From: Diplodia intermedia
Lineage: Eukaryota > Ascomycota > Dothideomycetes > Botryosphaeriales > Botryosphaeriaceae
NCBI GenBank assembly: GCA_021495925.1
Contig: JAKEKT010000066.1
Span: 124,001-188,000, forward strand
Direction: 5' to 3'
DNA: 64,000 nt
Made by a program: the position numbers and the translations under genes. Shown here in pieces: positions 22,020 to 34,863 of this stretch. Positions within the stretch are counted from its first letter, which is position 1. Each line of letters opens with the position of its first letter. Below the pieces are notes generated by a model. It was not told where the DNA came from, did no database searches, and saw nothing but the letters and a program-made list of their open reading frames with translations.

Positions 22020-24013
22020 TTAATCGCTGTCTTGCACAGCTCGTAGGACCGGATACAGACTGCGCTCCTCCTCCGACATGCCCGCCCCAGCAGAGCCGCG
22101 GTCTTCTGCGCTCTCCTGCTTGACGCCTGCCGACTGCTCGTCGTCGTATTCGCCGCGTTCGAGCTTCACCTTGATGAACGCGCGCAGTTCCTCGATCATG
22201 CGCATGTTCTGCACCCACGCCTCGTTGTCCTGCTCCGAACCGCCATGTTCAGACTGGTGCTCGGAAGCAGCCTCAGACTGCTCACCAGGAGAACGGAGCG
22301 ACGGATCAAGCGGAGGAGGCGACTGGATGGCGAGCTTGTGGACGTCCTTGCGGAGACCGTCGCGGTCGACCGAGTTGCGGCGTGACGCACTAGGGGTGGA
22401 GTCGTTGTCTGAAACGTCCATTGCATCCTCATCACGCGACGGGCGGGACTTCTGCAGTTGGTTGCCCGACCATCTCCTGCGACCGTCAGAGTCGAAAGGA
22501 GCAAGGTTGGGGGCGCTGCTGGTCGCCGGGTAGCTGCCAGCGATGTCCGACATGGCGCTGACCGATGGTAGAGTCGGGTACATGGAGATGTTGGGTCGCG
22601 ACACGGGAGAAATGGTCTGGCCAGAGTGGACAGAACCGGGGGATTGGCCTGAAGTATAGGACATCACGCTCGATGCTGGAGTCAGCGCAGGAGTTTCAGT
22701 TGCCGGCGCAGAGAGGGGCGCAAGGGTGGTGGCGTGAGATGACTGAGGCTGCTGAGAGTGACTGCCCGGCGGCGAGTTGCTCGAGCGGTAGTTGAAGCCA
22801 GAGTGGAGATAGTGCGTACCCGGCTGAGCGACGCCAGCGGCCGCGGCCTGCTTGGGGTTCTCGTAGATAGTTGACTGAAGCTGCTCAAGGACCTGGTCCA
22901 CGTCGATGAGGTCGCTCTTGGTCCTGAGGTTGGGCATGCTGGGCATGGGGAGCGAGTACTGGTGCGATGGAGTTGGACCATGGCCGGTAGGAGAGACCAT
23001 GGCGGGTTGTGCGTGGTACTCTTGGCCGCCATAGCCCGCGAGGAGAGGGAGCTGGCCCTGGATGCCCATGAGGCGCTGGCCAACGTCGTAGTACGTCGTG
23101 GGGTCGATCTCGCGGCGCTTGACGCTGCCGAAGAATTCGTTCAGAGCATCAAAGGTAGCCCTCTTACGGACTTCGTAGTCGCTCTGGATGTTGCCGTGGT
23201 TGACGGCATAGTAGACAGGGCCATAGGCCGAGTTGGTCTGCGAACCGCCGTAGAAGGCACCGCCAGCGGCGGCGCCGGGGTGGCCATAGGCCGAGTTGCC
23301 CCCCATGCCATCCTGGTAGAAGCCGCTCGCTGCTCCAGCAAGCGCCTGCAAGTCAGCGACATCTGCCAGACGTATTAGAACCAAGAAAACGGAGGGGAGG
23401 GGATGACGGTGCTGCTTGAACATCGCTGCGGGAGCTGGACTTACGCTTTCCAGACTGGCCGGGGTAGCCGCCTCCGGAGCTTCCGTGAGGGTTGCCGCGG
23501 TTGGGCTCGGGCGAGCGCAGGAGGACTGAGTCGTCGGCGTGCGTCTTCACGTGCTTCTTCAGATCCTGGGGACGCTTGAAGGCCTTGCCGCAGAAGTCGC
23601 ACTTGTGCGGCTTCAGCGGGACGTGGACGCGGATGTGCGAAGTGATGTGATCACGCTTGACCGTCGTGGTGCGGCAGTTGCCCCACTGGCAGGTCAAGTT
23701 GAGGTTGTTGGTGCTCTTGCGACCAACGTGACGCTCGCAAACATGGTCCTGCACGCAGTCAGCTTGCTGGCCGGGCGGGCGCGGGCGGGCTACTCACGTA
23801 AAGGAGCTCCGCAGTGCTCAGGCGCTCGCCGCAGTTCTGCCACTGGCAGGTCAGCGAGTCGCCGCCGCCGGTGGTGGGCGTCGCGGGCGCCTGGGGCTGG
23901 ACGGGCGTCTGCGCCTGGGCGACGGGCTGCTGCGGCTGCTGCTGGGGGGTGCTCGCAGACTGCGCGGGCGCCTGCGCGGGCGCTGCAGAGGGGTTCTCAG
24001 CGATGGCCGACAT
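22020..24013 (-). CDS. pacC: pH-responsive C2H2 transcription factor PacC/RIM101
   Basis: Three minus-strand exons, 23798-24013, 23445-23748 and 22020-23362 (620 aa); introns of 49 and 82 nt. Three C2H2 fingers: C56/C61/H74/H79 (interrupted by intron 1), C92/C97/H110/H114 and C122/C125/H138/H142. The second and third match PacC closely ([37 protein letters not shown]). Downstream are [15 protein letters not shown] and the [17 protein letters not shown] block. The signalling-protease region follows, with [20 protein letters not shown] and [10 protein letters not shown] (about 434-471). Two YPxL motifs, YPTL (435-438) and YPVL (610-613), flank it as expected for PalA binding. At alkaline pH, PacC is processed proteolytically to activate alkaline and repress acid genes. 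The start at 24013 was chosen over an in-frame Met at 24073. GCCAAG sites lie just upstream. Confidence 0.97.
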
Positions 24014-24014
24014 G

Positions 24015-24971
24015 GCCAAGAGCGCGCGGTGGTGGTGTTGAGTGGGCGTCGAGTCTTGGCTTGGCGGAAGCACAGAGCGCGTGGGTTGAGCGCAGGAAAA
24101 AGGGCAAAGCTGGCAGGCGCGGTGCAGCGGTGGAAGGATCTGCTAAGCGGCGCTCGTCGCGCTCTTGGACACGGCGGAAATCTGGGAGTTAAGAGTCTCG
24201 TGCCGTCGCACGCCGGGCTTGGGAGAGGAGGACTGAGGGCTGGGGCGTGCGGGCGTTTTGAGATTTCTAGGCGTGCCGGGTCAGGCGGGGAGGACTTGGT
24301 CCGCTGCTTCTCGGCACAGCTGGGGGCGTTGGCGCAGCGTCGGACCAAGCAGCGCTGCTGGAGCAGGCGCCGGCTAATTATCCATTCGGGCGCCGACGGG
24401 CAGCACAGCCCCCTTCTGCGCGCGTTGCGTCGCTTTGCATTACGAGAAGTGGCCGCACCCATGCACCCGTGGGCGCCATGGCTCTTGGCATTCTTGCAAC
24501 TTGCCTAGCGCGTCGCTCCGCCGGCACGTCGCAGCCTGCATCGCGCCCATTCGCCCACGCGCCCGTATCAGCCCAAGTCTGTCAGCCCTCCAGCCCGCGA
24601 CTTGACCTCGCGCCCTCGCCCTCCCGGCCCCGCGCTCCCTCGCCAGCGCCCTCACCGCGCCCGTCGTGCAAGTTGCGGCCGCCCGGCAGCGCGCCAGCAC
24701 GACTCAGCGGCCTGCACTACCGCGGCCAGAACGTGCTCGCAGCCGCCCTGCGTCCCGCGGTGCGCGCTGCCGTCTGCCGGCTTGTCGCACCACTGCCAGA
24801 GTGCTTGTCCTGGTTCGCCCAGCCATTCTGCGTCCCTTGGCGGCGCCAGAGGCAGCTCCAAGACTCGCGGGCGAAGCGGAGCACCGGCCACTGAGCGCAA
24901 TTACTTGGCCGCTGAGCGCGGAACGCTTGACGTCTTCGCGCCGTCTCGAATATCGCGCAGCCGCTCTTGGC
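24015..24971. promoter_or_regulatory. Cluster of seven PacC-type GCCAAG hexamers upstream of pacC
   Basis: GCCAAG on the plus strand at 24015-24020, and CTTGGC (GCCAAG on the minus strand) at 24055-24060, 24060-24065, 24484-24489, 24836-24841, 24904-24909 and 24966-24971. The PacC core site is GCCARG, so the gene may bind its own product. The hexamers were read directly; regulatory use is inference. Confidence 0.6.
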
Positions 24972-27900
24972 CCAGCGGCCTCGCCCGTGGCCAAATAGCA
25001 GGGCCCTCCGGCGCGCGCACCTAGCAAGAAGGAGCCCCGACCATCCGAGCAGGCCCTCATCTCCCCTTCGTTTACGGCAAGATTGTCCGCGGCTCGTGGC
25101 GGGGCCTCAGACGCACTCCTCACGCATCCTCCATCCCTTTGCCTCCGCGTGCATCCAGCCCTCTGCGTCTTTGTCCACCATCAAGGAATGCAGCGCGCCC
25201 TGCATGGCGCCATTTGCCGGATCGACGGCATGGCCTGGCGTCGTCCGCGTGTTGTGCGCACCTAAGACCGGCTGGTGCTGTTGCCACCAGCCAGCCGGAT
25301 GACTGAGATGGGCGGCGCCCGCAGTAACTGGGGGCGCTATTGTTGTTTTGCGCGTAGTCAGCATCGGCTGTGCCGTGCCTGATGCTGCTCACGCTCACGC
25401 TCACGCTATAGCGCCAACGCCTTTCGCTTCTGCTGTCTGCTGCCGAATACGCCAATCGTCCAGTAACGCCCCTTAGCCAACCAGAGCCAGGGATCTCGGG
25501 ACCGGATCTGCATGTCCGCCGTCAGCTTGGCACTCCGCGCACAAATAGGTAAACAGTCCTAGCCGTGTCGATCCCAAGCGTCTGAGTTCCAGGCGGCTTG
25601 GGAGCTGCACTGCGCCTGATCATGTTGCAGAGTGACGCGGCATTTGCAGTGCTTGTGCTGCAGCCAGGCTATGTTGTTGCTTTTTGGTGCGTCAGTGTTT
25701 CTTCCTTGCCGCGCTGGACTCCTGTGTCGGGAAGCCGCGGGCTGAGAGGATCAATCATGGCCGCAAACACAGGCCCTCTGATCTCGTCCCGGGGCGACGT
25801 CAAAGGTGCAGTTAGTCCTGGTGCCAAGCTATTCTTCACGCCAAGCCCTACGACGTCCCTCTCCGCCCTTGCGTCAGCCTCACAATGAAAGACATAACGG
25901 CCGGAGATCTGCTCGGTTGTGGGTAGATTCCAGCCGTTCGGTTTCAGACAATCCAGGCACCGCCCAATCGCCACGCCCCGGCTTTGTCGCTTGCTTCAGG
26001 AATGCCATCCACCCTTCACGCCAGCGCGGCCACCCTTTCTTCAGGGGCTCTTTGCCCTACAGGGCGCTGGATCCGCCTTGCCGCATTGAGCGCATCCAAG
26101 TTGTGTATCGGATCTGCGCGCCGTCGTAACACGGCCATCATACACGCGCACTGCATCGTACTGGCGTCTAATCCCCATCAGAAACGAGGACAGGGACCGG
26201 TGCATGTTAACCTTTGTTCCTGCAGAGGCACGGCCGACGGCGTTGCGATGCTGCGGAAACGACGGATCTGGACAGCGCGCTGTGGTCAGACGTAGCTGCA
26301 CGCTTTTGGAATCCGAGGCGCACCGTTGTTGTAATCCGAGAAGTTGACTCGTGTAGTGACCTGCAGGGTGTCCGGGCACTTTGGAGAGACCGCGCGCGGT
26401 AGTGCGGCTGCTATGCTGAAGTGAGCGCCCAGCCCCGCCTCCGCATTCGCAGCCACACCGCTGCTTCCGCTCTGCGCACGTCTCTCGGTAGGGTCCAGTT
26501 TCCCCGCGGAGCATCTTTCCTCCGTATCTTCCAATTTCCTCATCAAAGGTGCAAACGGGCTAGGTTTCTAGCGCCCGGCGTCGCCGTGGAAGAAGCCGGG
26601 CGCCCTTGCTGAGACAAGCTGGCCCGAATCGTGCAGTATGGCCCCTTGATAGGGATCCGTTGCTGCTTGTTGCTCACTTGCGTCCGGCTGCAGAAATTCA
26701 TGACGATTAAACGGGAAGTCGAGATTCCTGGTTCTGGTTGAGGTGAGTAAGGGAGGCTCGCGGGACCCTTGTCGCTGCATCTGTACTCCCACACGCGGCA
26801 GGTGCCGATTTTCGGTGCGACTTCTCCACTTCTTCATAGTGCGGTTGGGAAGTGTGCATGGAGACAGTCTTCTCGGGGTCTATCGCGTTCGCTACTGTGA
26901 GGTTGACGTCTTCCTCTTTGCAGGAACTTCTCGTCACTCTCGTTGATGTTCAGACGTGTGTGCATGCTATTCCAGGGAAAAGAAAAGAAAGAAGGGAAAA
27001 AAAAACAACCCCATGGGCAAGTCGTCATTCCTCTACGACATGTCATATTTTTCGAGCGCCATTGCCCCGTTCACGATTCCACAGCATTGTCTCAGAACGC
27101 TCCTCATGGCACCATGATACTTGTCAAATAGGCCAGAGGACAGGCTTGTCTACGACAAGCTTCACCCAGCAACTCTTCTTACCCGCTCGCAGGCATCCCG
27201 GCCAAACCCTGCAAGACAACCAAGAGTACCGCGTTCTGGGATCCAAGATGCTGTGGACCGACGCCTGCCGCCTCCCGCCCGTCCTATTCCCGGCGACTCC
27301 CTCTTGACGCGGGACGACGCCCGGATGGCCGCTCACCCATGTGAGACCGGCACCTGCCACGACGGCCTGTCAGTGCAGTGTCTCGTTGTAAGACTCTCTT
27401 TCTTGCCTCCTATCCGACTGCAGTTGCCGCCGGGCACAGCCGCGCATGAAGGACCGTGTAACCAGCAGTCTCAGATGGATGCAGCGCTGTGGAAGTAGAC
27501 GGTACGATTGAATGCGTGCATCGCTGGGCCGGGCGGTGGTGAAGCGGTGTGGCAACATGGCCGCGTGGGCGGGTTTGGGGCTGAGGTGGCTGGCAGGCTG
27601 CTGTTCGAGGACCCAGCGATGCCCACTTCCTCGTTGCTCGGAAGAGCGCCTGCATGCCCCATGCTCACAGCGTGGGCCTTGGCCTTCTGGACGGGACGGG
27701 TATCAGCGTGCGAATGCTTGACAGTGGTCAAGCAGCGCGCCAAGGATGGGACTCGGCCGGTCGCGCTGCTCAGCCGTCCAAGGCGCCCCTCAGCTCTGCA
27801 CATGAGAAACCCACAACATCCACAATTCAGACCAGATTGTGACATGCCTGTCTACTTCGTAACATTTATACGTCGAAATCCAACATCGATCCCTGAACCA

Positions 27901-30254
27901 AGGCTGCCGTCTCGTCTCGCGGCCATCATCCTGCCGACTGCCCAGCGCATGAGTCAACCCAGGGGCGGACACACCGTCCAATACCACATTTACTTCAACC
28001 CCGGCAGCCATCCGTCCCCATAATCTCATTCTCGCCATGCGGATCCTAGCCGGTGGACCGAGCCAGGCGTCGATGCCGTGTGTCGCTTGCACACCTGCTG
28101 AAAATGGACGTCATACTGCGACGCGCATGGAGTCTCTGCATCCTGCATGTAGGACTGCGAGCGGACGATGTGGTGTAGCAATCTTCAAGTTGAGGTAAGC
28201 ACCTGCGGTGGGCCTCACCCATTCCCCGTCGTCGCCGCTGTCGACAGCCTCCTTGTTGGATCACTCTTCGCTGATGCTCGGGTTGCTATCCGGTGCCGCT
28301 TCTGGGGTGGCGCCGGCGCTTTGGCTGGTCGATTTGACCGTGATGGCGGTGGTTTCCGTGTGGTGGTGAGCTTCGAGAGTGTTATTGTGGGATATGGGCA
28401 GGTGAGCAAAAAGTATGTACAGCGGATGAAATGACTTCTAGCTAAGCGCGGAAGCCGACCTGCCGACAGGACTTATCCACAATTTTGACGATCATCATCA
28501 TGCTTCTGCTCGGACACCAACATTTACTTCAGCAGCAGAAGAGATCAGCCAGCCAAACCCCGAAGCATAAGCTCTGCACAACGGCTTCCGCATAAGTAAG
28601 CCTTTTTCCGAATGCAAGACAGTGAACGGAGAGTAAGGCAGAGCTGTCAATGGATCACCAATTGGCAACGCCGCAGCCAGAAGACGGCCTGGAAAGAATG
28701 AAGCTTGATGGGCAAGTGCGTACTCTCAGTACCCACGAACCGAACGTTGGAAGGCAGAGGCAGCGGCGGCGGTCGGATACATGGACCGAGCTGTGTCTGT
28801 CTCTTTGGGGCTCAGCGCTGTGCCTTTCACAAGCCAAATAAGGGATCATCGTGAGCATGATGTGTTGAGAGGTTAACGGTGTTGACGAAGGATCGACGAG
28901 GAACTGGAGCGCACTAAGCCACTCTTGGATCTGGCCGTGCCTGCCTGGTTGCCCCCACCCTCCACGACTTCGTCCATTCTCCACCGTCGCGTCCAACCCC
29001 CAGCAACGAATTGCCTGCTTGCATTGCCACCTCTTAAGCGGCTCGAAACCACAATCGACTTCAACAAGGAAATTTCCGGCTGCAGTCAGTCCCGTTGCTT
29101 CAACAGATCTGGTCCAGCACCCATCCCCGTGGGAGATCAACATATAGCAAGTCCACAACAAAGCCTCTAATTGGATAATGCGCCGGCGATTTGACGTCGG
29201 CTGCGCGGTTGCCGACGCTGCTTTGCTGTCTGCCTGGTTCGCTCGAATTGGCCAAGCCGGATCGTTGTGCTTACCCGATTTGGAAACCAGCCTCTCCGAG
29301 GATCCGTTCGGGACGCAGATCACCATATTTCTTACTTCTAAGTTCTGCTTCGCAAGGTCCGCTACTACTGGAGGTTTCTCCAGCAACAGACCGACACTAA
29401 GCTTCCCAATGTATCAGCTCTTCCAATGACAACTTGCCGCGAGCCATTAACGGTCAATTTTCGGCCCAGTGACGGTTCCAATTTCCACCAATGATGTCTA
29501 TTTACAACCGTGCTTATCTCTGGATGACCTATCTCTACTTTTCTAAGCTGGTCACAAGATACATGAAGTATCTCCAGAACCATTCCTTGCCATATGCTGG
29601 ACCCCTAAGACCCATGTGGCCAACCAGGAAAAGATACTTTCTCCTTTGATACTTCTGCCAACACGTCAGTCTTGTGAAGGATACCAAATTCTTTTAGTTG
29701 AACCTTTGTAACGACATTTTCGCGTACTACAACAACGACGAGCAAGCCTGACAGGATCACATCTTCCTCTCTCATTCTTCACCTTCTCCTGTGCACTACC
29801 ACACAGCAACAAGTACTCCTGCTCGCAATCGAGGCCCGAACAAGATAAGCTTTTCCGCTGACATAACCAGAACGGGCCGCAAAGGTTTCTACCCGAACCA
29901 CTCGAATGACGAGCACCGTAAGAGCCAAGAGTGAGAACCAAGCTGTGCCGGGATCCGAACTCCCCAGCCTGGATGCGGCTCTGTGGAGATCTGAAATCCC
30001 TTCTGTGCTCCCACACTACGGCGGTAACAGTCAACGGGTCCAATGAAGGCATGCGACTAAGCGAGACAAGGGATGCTCAAAGCGAAGATGCTTTACCCTT
30101 CCGCTTCCAACCTCTTTGTATCCACGTGGACTTCCCGCGCAAAACGCATTTGGTACAGGTGTCCCCTGTCAATTCCAGGTAAAAGAAAAAACAATAAATC
30201 ACGCAGGAAGAGCGATTGTCGTCGTCGTCTGCAACCGGAACCTTGCGACAGCCT
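24972..30254. other. Long intergenic region without a recognisable gene
   Basis: About 5.3 kb (6.3 kb counting from the pacC start codon to the GH55 start). Composition is mixed, with no strong codon periodicity by eye. The longest open frame is a 243-codon frame on the minus strand at 28655-29386 with no recognisable motif. The region could hold regulatory DNA of pacC, a non-coding RNA or an intron-rich gene I cannot read. Confidence 0.5.
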
Positions 30255-30261
30255 TATAAAA
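30255..30261 (+). promoter_or_regulatory. TATA box of the GH55 gene
   Basis: TATAAAA lies about 100 bp upstream of the chosen GH55 start codon. Confidence 0.55.
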
Positions 30262-30358
30262 TGCTGTGACGATGCATTCTTCCGCACGGACAATACCTGT
30301 TCATATTACTGCAGCGGTCCATCCTCTTCTTGATCTTCCGAACTTGTCCGTACCGGCG

Positions 30359-33346
30359 ATGAGGGGACTTGCAGCGCTGTTGGCGTCCGTGCCGCCGGCC
30401 GTTGCCGCCGCATTTGTTCCTGATGGTGTGATTCGTCGACAGTGGGAGAGCGATACTACTGCTGCTTTGCCCGACTCTTCTTCAGCATTCGATACGTTGT
30501 ATGTATGCTTTCTATTCCTGATTTTACCAAAAGCCACATCATCATCTTCCTACTGCTGCGTTCAGATACGAATGCTGCTCTCGCAATATCATCCTGTTGT
30601 CCAAAAAAACCATTAAACTCATTGGTCTTGCTTCAATTTTCCACATCTCAAAAAAAAAAAAAAAAGTCCAAACGTTCATCCCCTCCAGGTCCACCTCCAC
30701 CGAAGGATCATCACCCCCACCACCACCACCCTCAAACACGCCTCCCACCTGCAACCCGCTCACCCCCACCAACCCCTCCACATGGTGGTACGCCGACCTC
30801 CTCCTCTCCCCCTCCTCCTCCTCCCCGCTCGGCACCTCCCCCTTCCTCGGCGCGCCCCTCAACGGCACCTACCCCGTCCACCGCAACGTGCTCGCCTACG
30901 GCGCCGACCCGACCGGCACGCGCCCCTCCGCCGGCGCCATCCAAGCCGCCATCAACGACGGGGGCACCGTCAACATCGACGGCAACAACGGCAACGGCGG
31001 CGCAGACAGCTTCTCCTACTCGTACTCGTACCCCAACCTCCGCAACACGACCGGGCGCGGCCCCGCCTTCGGCTCCACCCTGACGCCCGCCGCCGTCTAC
31101 CTGCCGCCGGGCACGTACCTGCTCGACGCGCCGCTGCAGCTGTGGGTCGGGACGGTGCTGGTCGGCGACGCCGTCTCGCCGCCCGTGCTGGCCGTGTCCG
31201 CGGCCTTCTCTTCCGCCGCCGCAGGGAACTATGTGATTCGCGGCAAGGAGCCGAACCTGCCCGCGACGAACGGCTTCTTCGTCGGGTTGCGCGACGTGGT
31301 TGTGGATTCGCGGGCGTACGCGGCCGACGACGAGCTGGTGCTGCTGGACTGGACGGTCAGCCAGGGGACGCAGCTGGCGCGGGTGAGGTTCGAGATGCCG
31401 CGGGGGGGCAAGCATGTTGGGATGAGGTATGTGTTGTTTTCTTTTGTACACCCCCCCCCCTTTTTTTTTTTCTCTCTTTTCTTCCGTGTGTGGAGATGGA
31501 AATGGGAGTCGTTCGGGCTAACTAACTTTGTTCCTATGCGTAAAGTACGAAGCTTGACTACAATAGCAACGTCATCTTGAACGACCTTTCGTTCAACGGA
31601 GGCGCCGTAGGAATGGACTTGAGCGGACAGCAGTGGCTGATCAAGTCAGTGACCTTCAACGGGTGTGGTATTGGAGCGATCGTAGATTGTAAGTGATCCG
31701 CGGCCTTGAACTACAATTGAGCTGACGGTTTCCGCGCTAGGTTACGATTGCGTTTTTCTTGATATAAATGTATGTAATTCACCGAACTCTGAGGGATTTT
31801 TCTGACTTGCTCTCAAGTGTCTCGGAGTCGGCATTTGCCTCGACGGCAGCCAGACGTCAGGTAGCCTCACTGTCATCGATAGTTATACTGTCAACTCGGG
31901 CACATTCGTGTCCAGCTACGAGTCGGTCAACGGTAGTAACCAGCTTGTCCTCGAGAACATACAAAGCGACGGTGACACCGTCACTCTAAGCGGCGACGTT
32001 ATCTTGAGGGGAAATGTGCCATTTACCTGGATCCGCGGCCAAGTGGTGAGTGGCCTCCTTTCTGCCCGCCCGTCGACGACTTAACCTGACTGAACGGTGA
32101 CCAGTACACGCAAGGCAACCCTAGTCCCTCATATCAGCAAGGCGCTATGGTATACACCCCTCGGTCCTCCGCCCTAACTAGCAACGGCAATTACTTCGTG
32201 ATGAAGCCGCCCACATTCCACGAGTACGACAGCTCGCAGATCCTCAACATCAAGGCTATTCCGGAATATCCCGTCTACGGTGACGGCAACACCGACGACA
32301 CGAAGTCCATCAACGCAATCCTTACGCAGTATGCCGGATGCAAGGTCATCTACATCCCCGCGGGTACGTACGTCGTCAGCAACACGATCTTCGTTCCGCG
32401 CGGGACACGCATATACGGCGACGCCTACGCCTCCGTCATCAGCGCCAAGGGACCCACCTTCTCCTACCCCAACATCCCGATGCCGATGGTCCAGGTCGGG
32501 GCACCGGGAGACGTAGGCGTGGCGCAGATAGTCGACATGATGTTCACTGTCGGCGAGGTGCTGCCAGGATGCAAGCTGGTTGAGGTGAACATGGCGGGCG
32601 AGCAGCCTGGCGATGTCGCACTAATCAACTCGCACATGCGCGTCGGCGGCGCTGCCGGGTCGGCCGTTCAGACAAGTTGCGAAGACGCTTCGCCGTGTCG
32701 GGCGGCGTGGTGCTTGATCCACCTGACGGCGCAGTCGAGCGCGTACGTCGAGAATGTGTGGGGCTGGACGGCGGACCACGACCTGGACGGCATATACACG
32801 CAGAACATTGCTACGGGTAGGGGGATGCTGGTCGAGGCGACGAAGGGCACGTGGATGGTCGGCACGTCGATGGAGCACAACACGCTCTACCAGTACAATT
32901 TCAACGCCGCCCAGAGCGTCTTCGCCGCGATGCAGCAGTCGGAGACGCCGTATTGGCAAGGGGTGGACTCCGGGACCGTCGCGCCGTATCCATGGACGGA
33001 CGCATTGCAGGCCAGTGATCCGGACTTTTCGCACTGCCCCGCGTCCAGTGGAGGATATTGCGGGGCAGCCTTGTTCGAGAGAATCGCGCAGAGCAAGAGC
33101 CTCTCCTTGTACGGCGGCTGCCTTTGGACCTTTTTCACCGGCGGAAACGAAAGCGAGAAATGCGACTCGGATTGCCAGCAGGAGGCGATTGACATAGATA
33201 ACGCTTCGAGCGGTATCTATCTGTACGGCACAAATGTGCATAAAGTGACGAATATGGTTAGGAGCGGCGGATGGAGCATTGCGGGTCAGAGCACGAACGA
33301 AGGCGGCTGGGGTGGCGTGGTCGCTGCTTACCTGTACAACTCTTGA
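30359..33346 (+). CDS. Secreted GH55 exo-beta-1,3-glucanase
   Basis: Six proposed exons, 30359-30498, 30689-31426, 31546-31688, 31741-31769, 31818-32045 and 32105-33346 (839 aa). All junctions are in phase with consensus donors. The N-terminus MRGLAALLASVPPAVAAA looks like a signal peptide. GH55 has two right-handed beta-helices; both start blocks are visible: YPVHRNVLAYGADPTGTRPSAGAIQAAI in the first half and IPEYPVYGDGNTDDTKSINAIL with VIYIPAGTYVVSNTI in the second. Diagnostic segments include DYNSNVILNDLSFNGGAVGMDL, YVENVWGWTADHDLDG and GMLVEATKGTWMVGTSMEHNTLYQYNF. The family hydrolyses beta-1,3-glucan in wall remodelling or nutrition. Exon 1 and the Ser/Pro-rich linker after it are the least certain part: intron 1 (190 nt) contains A16. 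Confidence 0.88.
31451..31471. repeat. C10-T11 homopolymer pair in GH55 intron 2
   Basis: Ten C residues followed by eleven T residues inside the 119-nt intron 31427-31545, a likely length-variable site and a polypyrimidine tract far from the acceptor. Confidence 0.9.
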
Positions 33347-34863
33347 GTCAATATTTCGGTTGTAAAATTCTGTTGGGATTAGTAACATTTCGGATCTACA
33401 CTTTGCGTTCTTCACCACCGTACCGCCCCAAAACGCAGCCGCTGCCTCCTGCTGAAAAGCCGAGGGGACGAAGTGACGAGAACAGTAGTCTGGTGCCAGT
33501 CCGTGGTCTTTGCTGGCTCGTTGCTGCCAGGGACCAATTGGGAAAGGTGCGTGACTGCAGGTTACTCCACACTTTTTTCTCCTCGGCGAGAAATTACAGT
33601 CATAGCAGGCGTTCAGCCCGAAGGACTCTTCACTGTCTTCATTTGAGAAATCCAGCCAGACGCAAGAGATCGCTCGAACCTGCCAACGGTTCAGTCAGTC
33701 CCGACACACCACACCACATCGTGGTCAGTTGCTCCGCTGTGGTGCCAGCGGTTGGCGTCTGGAAACCACAGCAATGCTGGATGAAGTGAAGTCTAAGTAT
33801 GGTCTGGGGTCAGACGATACGGATCAGGTGAGAACCGTTTCAAATGACAGGGTTCTCTCCAGCTTCTCCGCAAAGGCGGGAGTCATACCACGGGCGGGAG
33901 AGCGGCATATAGCCTGGGGCACAGACAGCCTTCCATTAGGCGCCTCGATTAAAAGCTTGTCTGTCCAGGCGTAGATCATTAAAGGCACCACGGCCTGCCC
34001 CGGACGGATCTAGAAGGAGGACACGTGATGGAAAAATGGGTTTCTCTCCTGACCCGAGACCGGCAGACTGGCCTGGAAATGACGTGCCTGGGGAGAGGCT
34101 CTGGCCGGCTGGGTAGATCCGGAAAGCTTCCAGATCTCGAGCAATGTTTGGGTCGGGGTCGCACAATTCTTTGGTCACAGCGGCGCGTGCGTCCCTGCGT
34201 TGGCTGCAGGCGCATGGTGCAGCACGCCGCGGCCAACCTCAGCGCCACCGTCTTGACGGCGTCAGCCTCGCGCTAGGAGCCCCTATACGGTGAGTGGGTG
34301 ACGTCGGGGCGAATGCCAGGGCTTCAGGTTTTTTTGCGGCGGTTTCTGCAGGCGTCAGCATGTGGCTCGGAAGGGTCTGGCGTCTGGCGGGCGGGCGCAG
34401 AGAATTGCGGGCGGTGCGGGAGAAAACCGGGGCCGGAGACGCTTGGGCGCATTTTGGCCAGGAAGTCGGTTAGGACACGCGGGCTGGATGGTCGGCGAGC
34501 GCTCTGGCGGTCGTGGGAGCAGCATCGCCCCGCTGCGCGGCTCCGGGCTCTGGGCTGCAGGATGGGCTCCGGGGGCCAATTGGCAGCGGCATTGGGCGGG
34601 CTGCAGCGGCGTCCGAGGCCCAGCAGGCTGGCGGTCGGCGGCAGGAGAGCTGGAGTGGATGGACGGCCGGCAGCTGCGCTGCTCGAGGACACCCGTGTAA
34701 ACCCGAATCTTGGCGCGCTAGCCGCTTGCGCTGTAGCGCGGTCAAGCGAAGTTTTCGCGGCCGACCGCCGCCCTTATTTATGCTCTCAATCCTTTCGAAC
34801 CCTCTCTTCTCCATCCATCTCCCCTCATCCCTTTCCGTTTGGTTTCATTGATCAACCGGCACA
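33347..34863. other. Intergenic region and ADP/ATP carrier promoter
   Basis: About 1.5 kb without a recognisable gene. From about 34.3 kb it becomes GC-rich, and a TTATTTA element at 34774-34780 lies about 85 bp upstream of the carrier's start codon. Confidence 0.55.

Noticed and set aside
28655..29386. 243-codon open frame on the minus strand between pacC and the GH55 gene
   Set aside because: No recognisable motif, no good promoter or splice context, and overlapping frames on the other strand. Length alone is not evidence.
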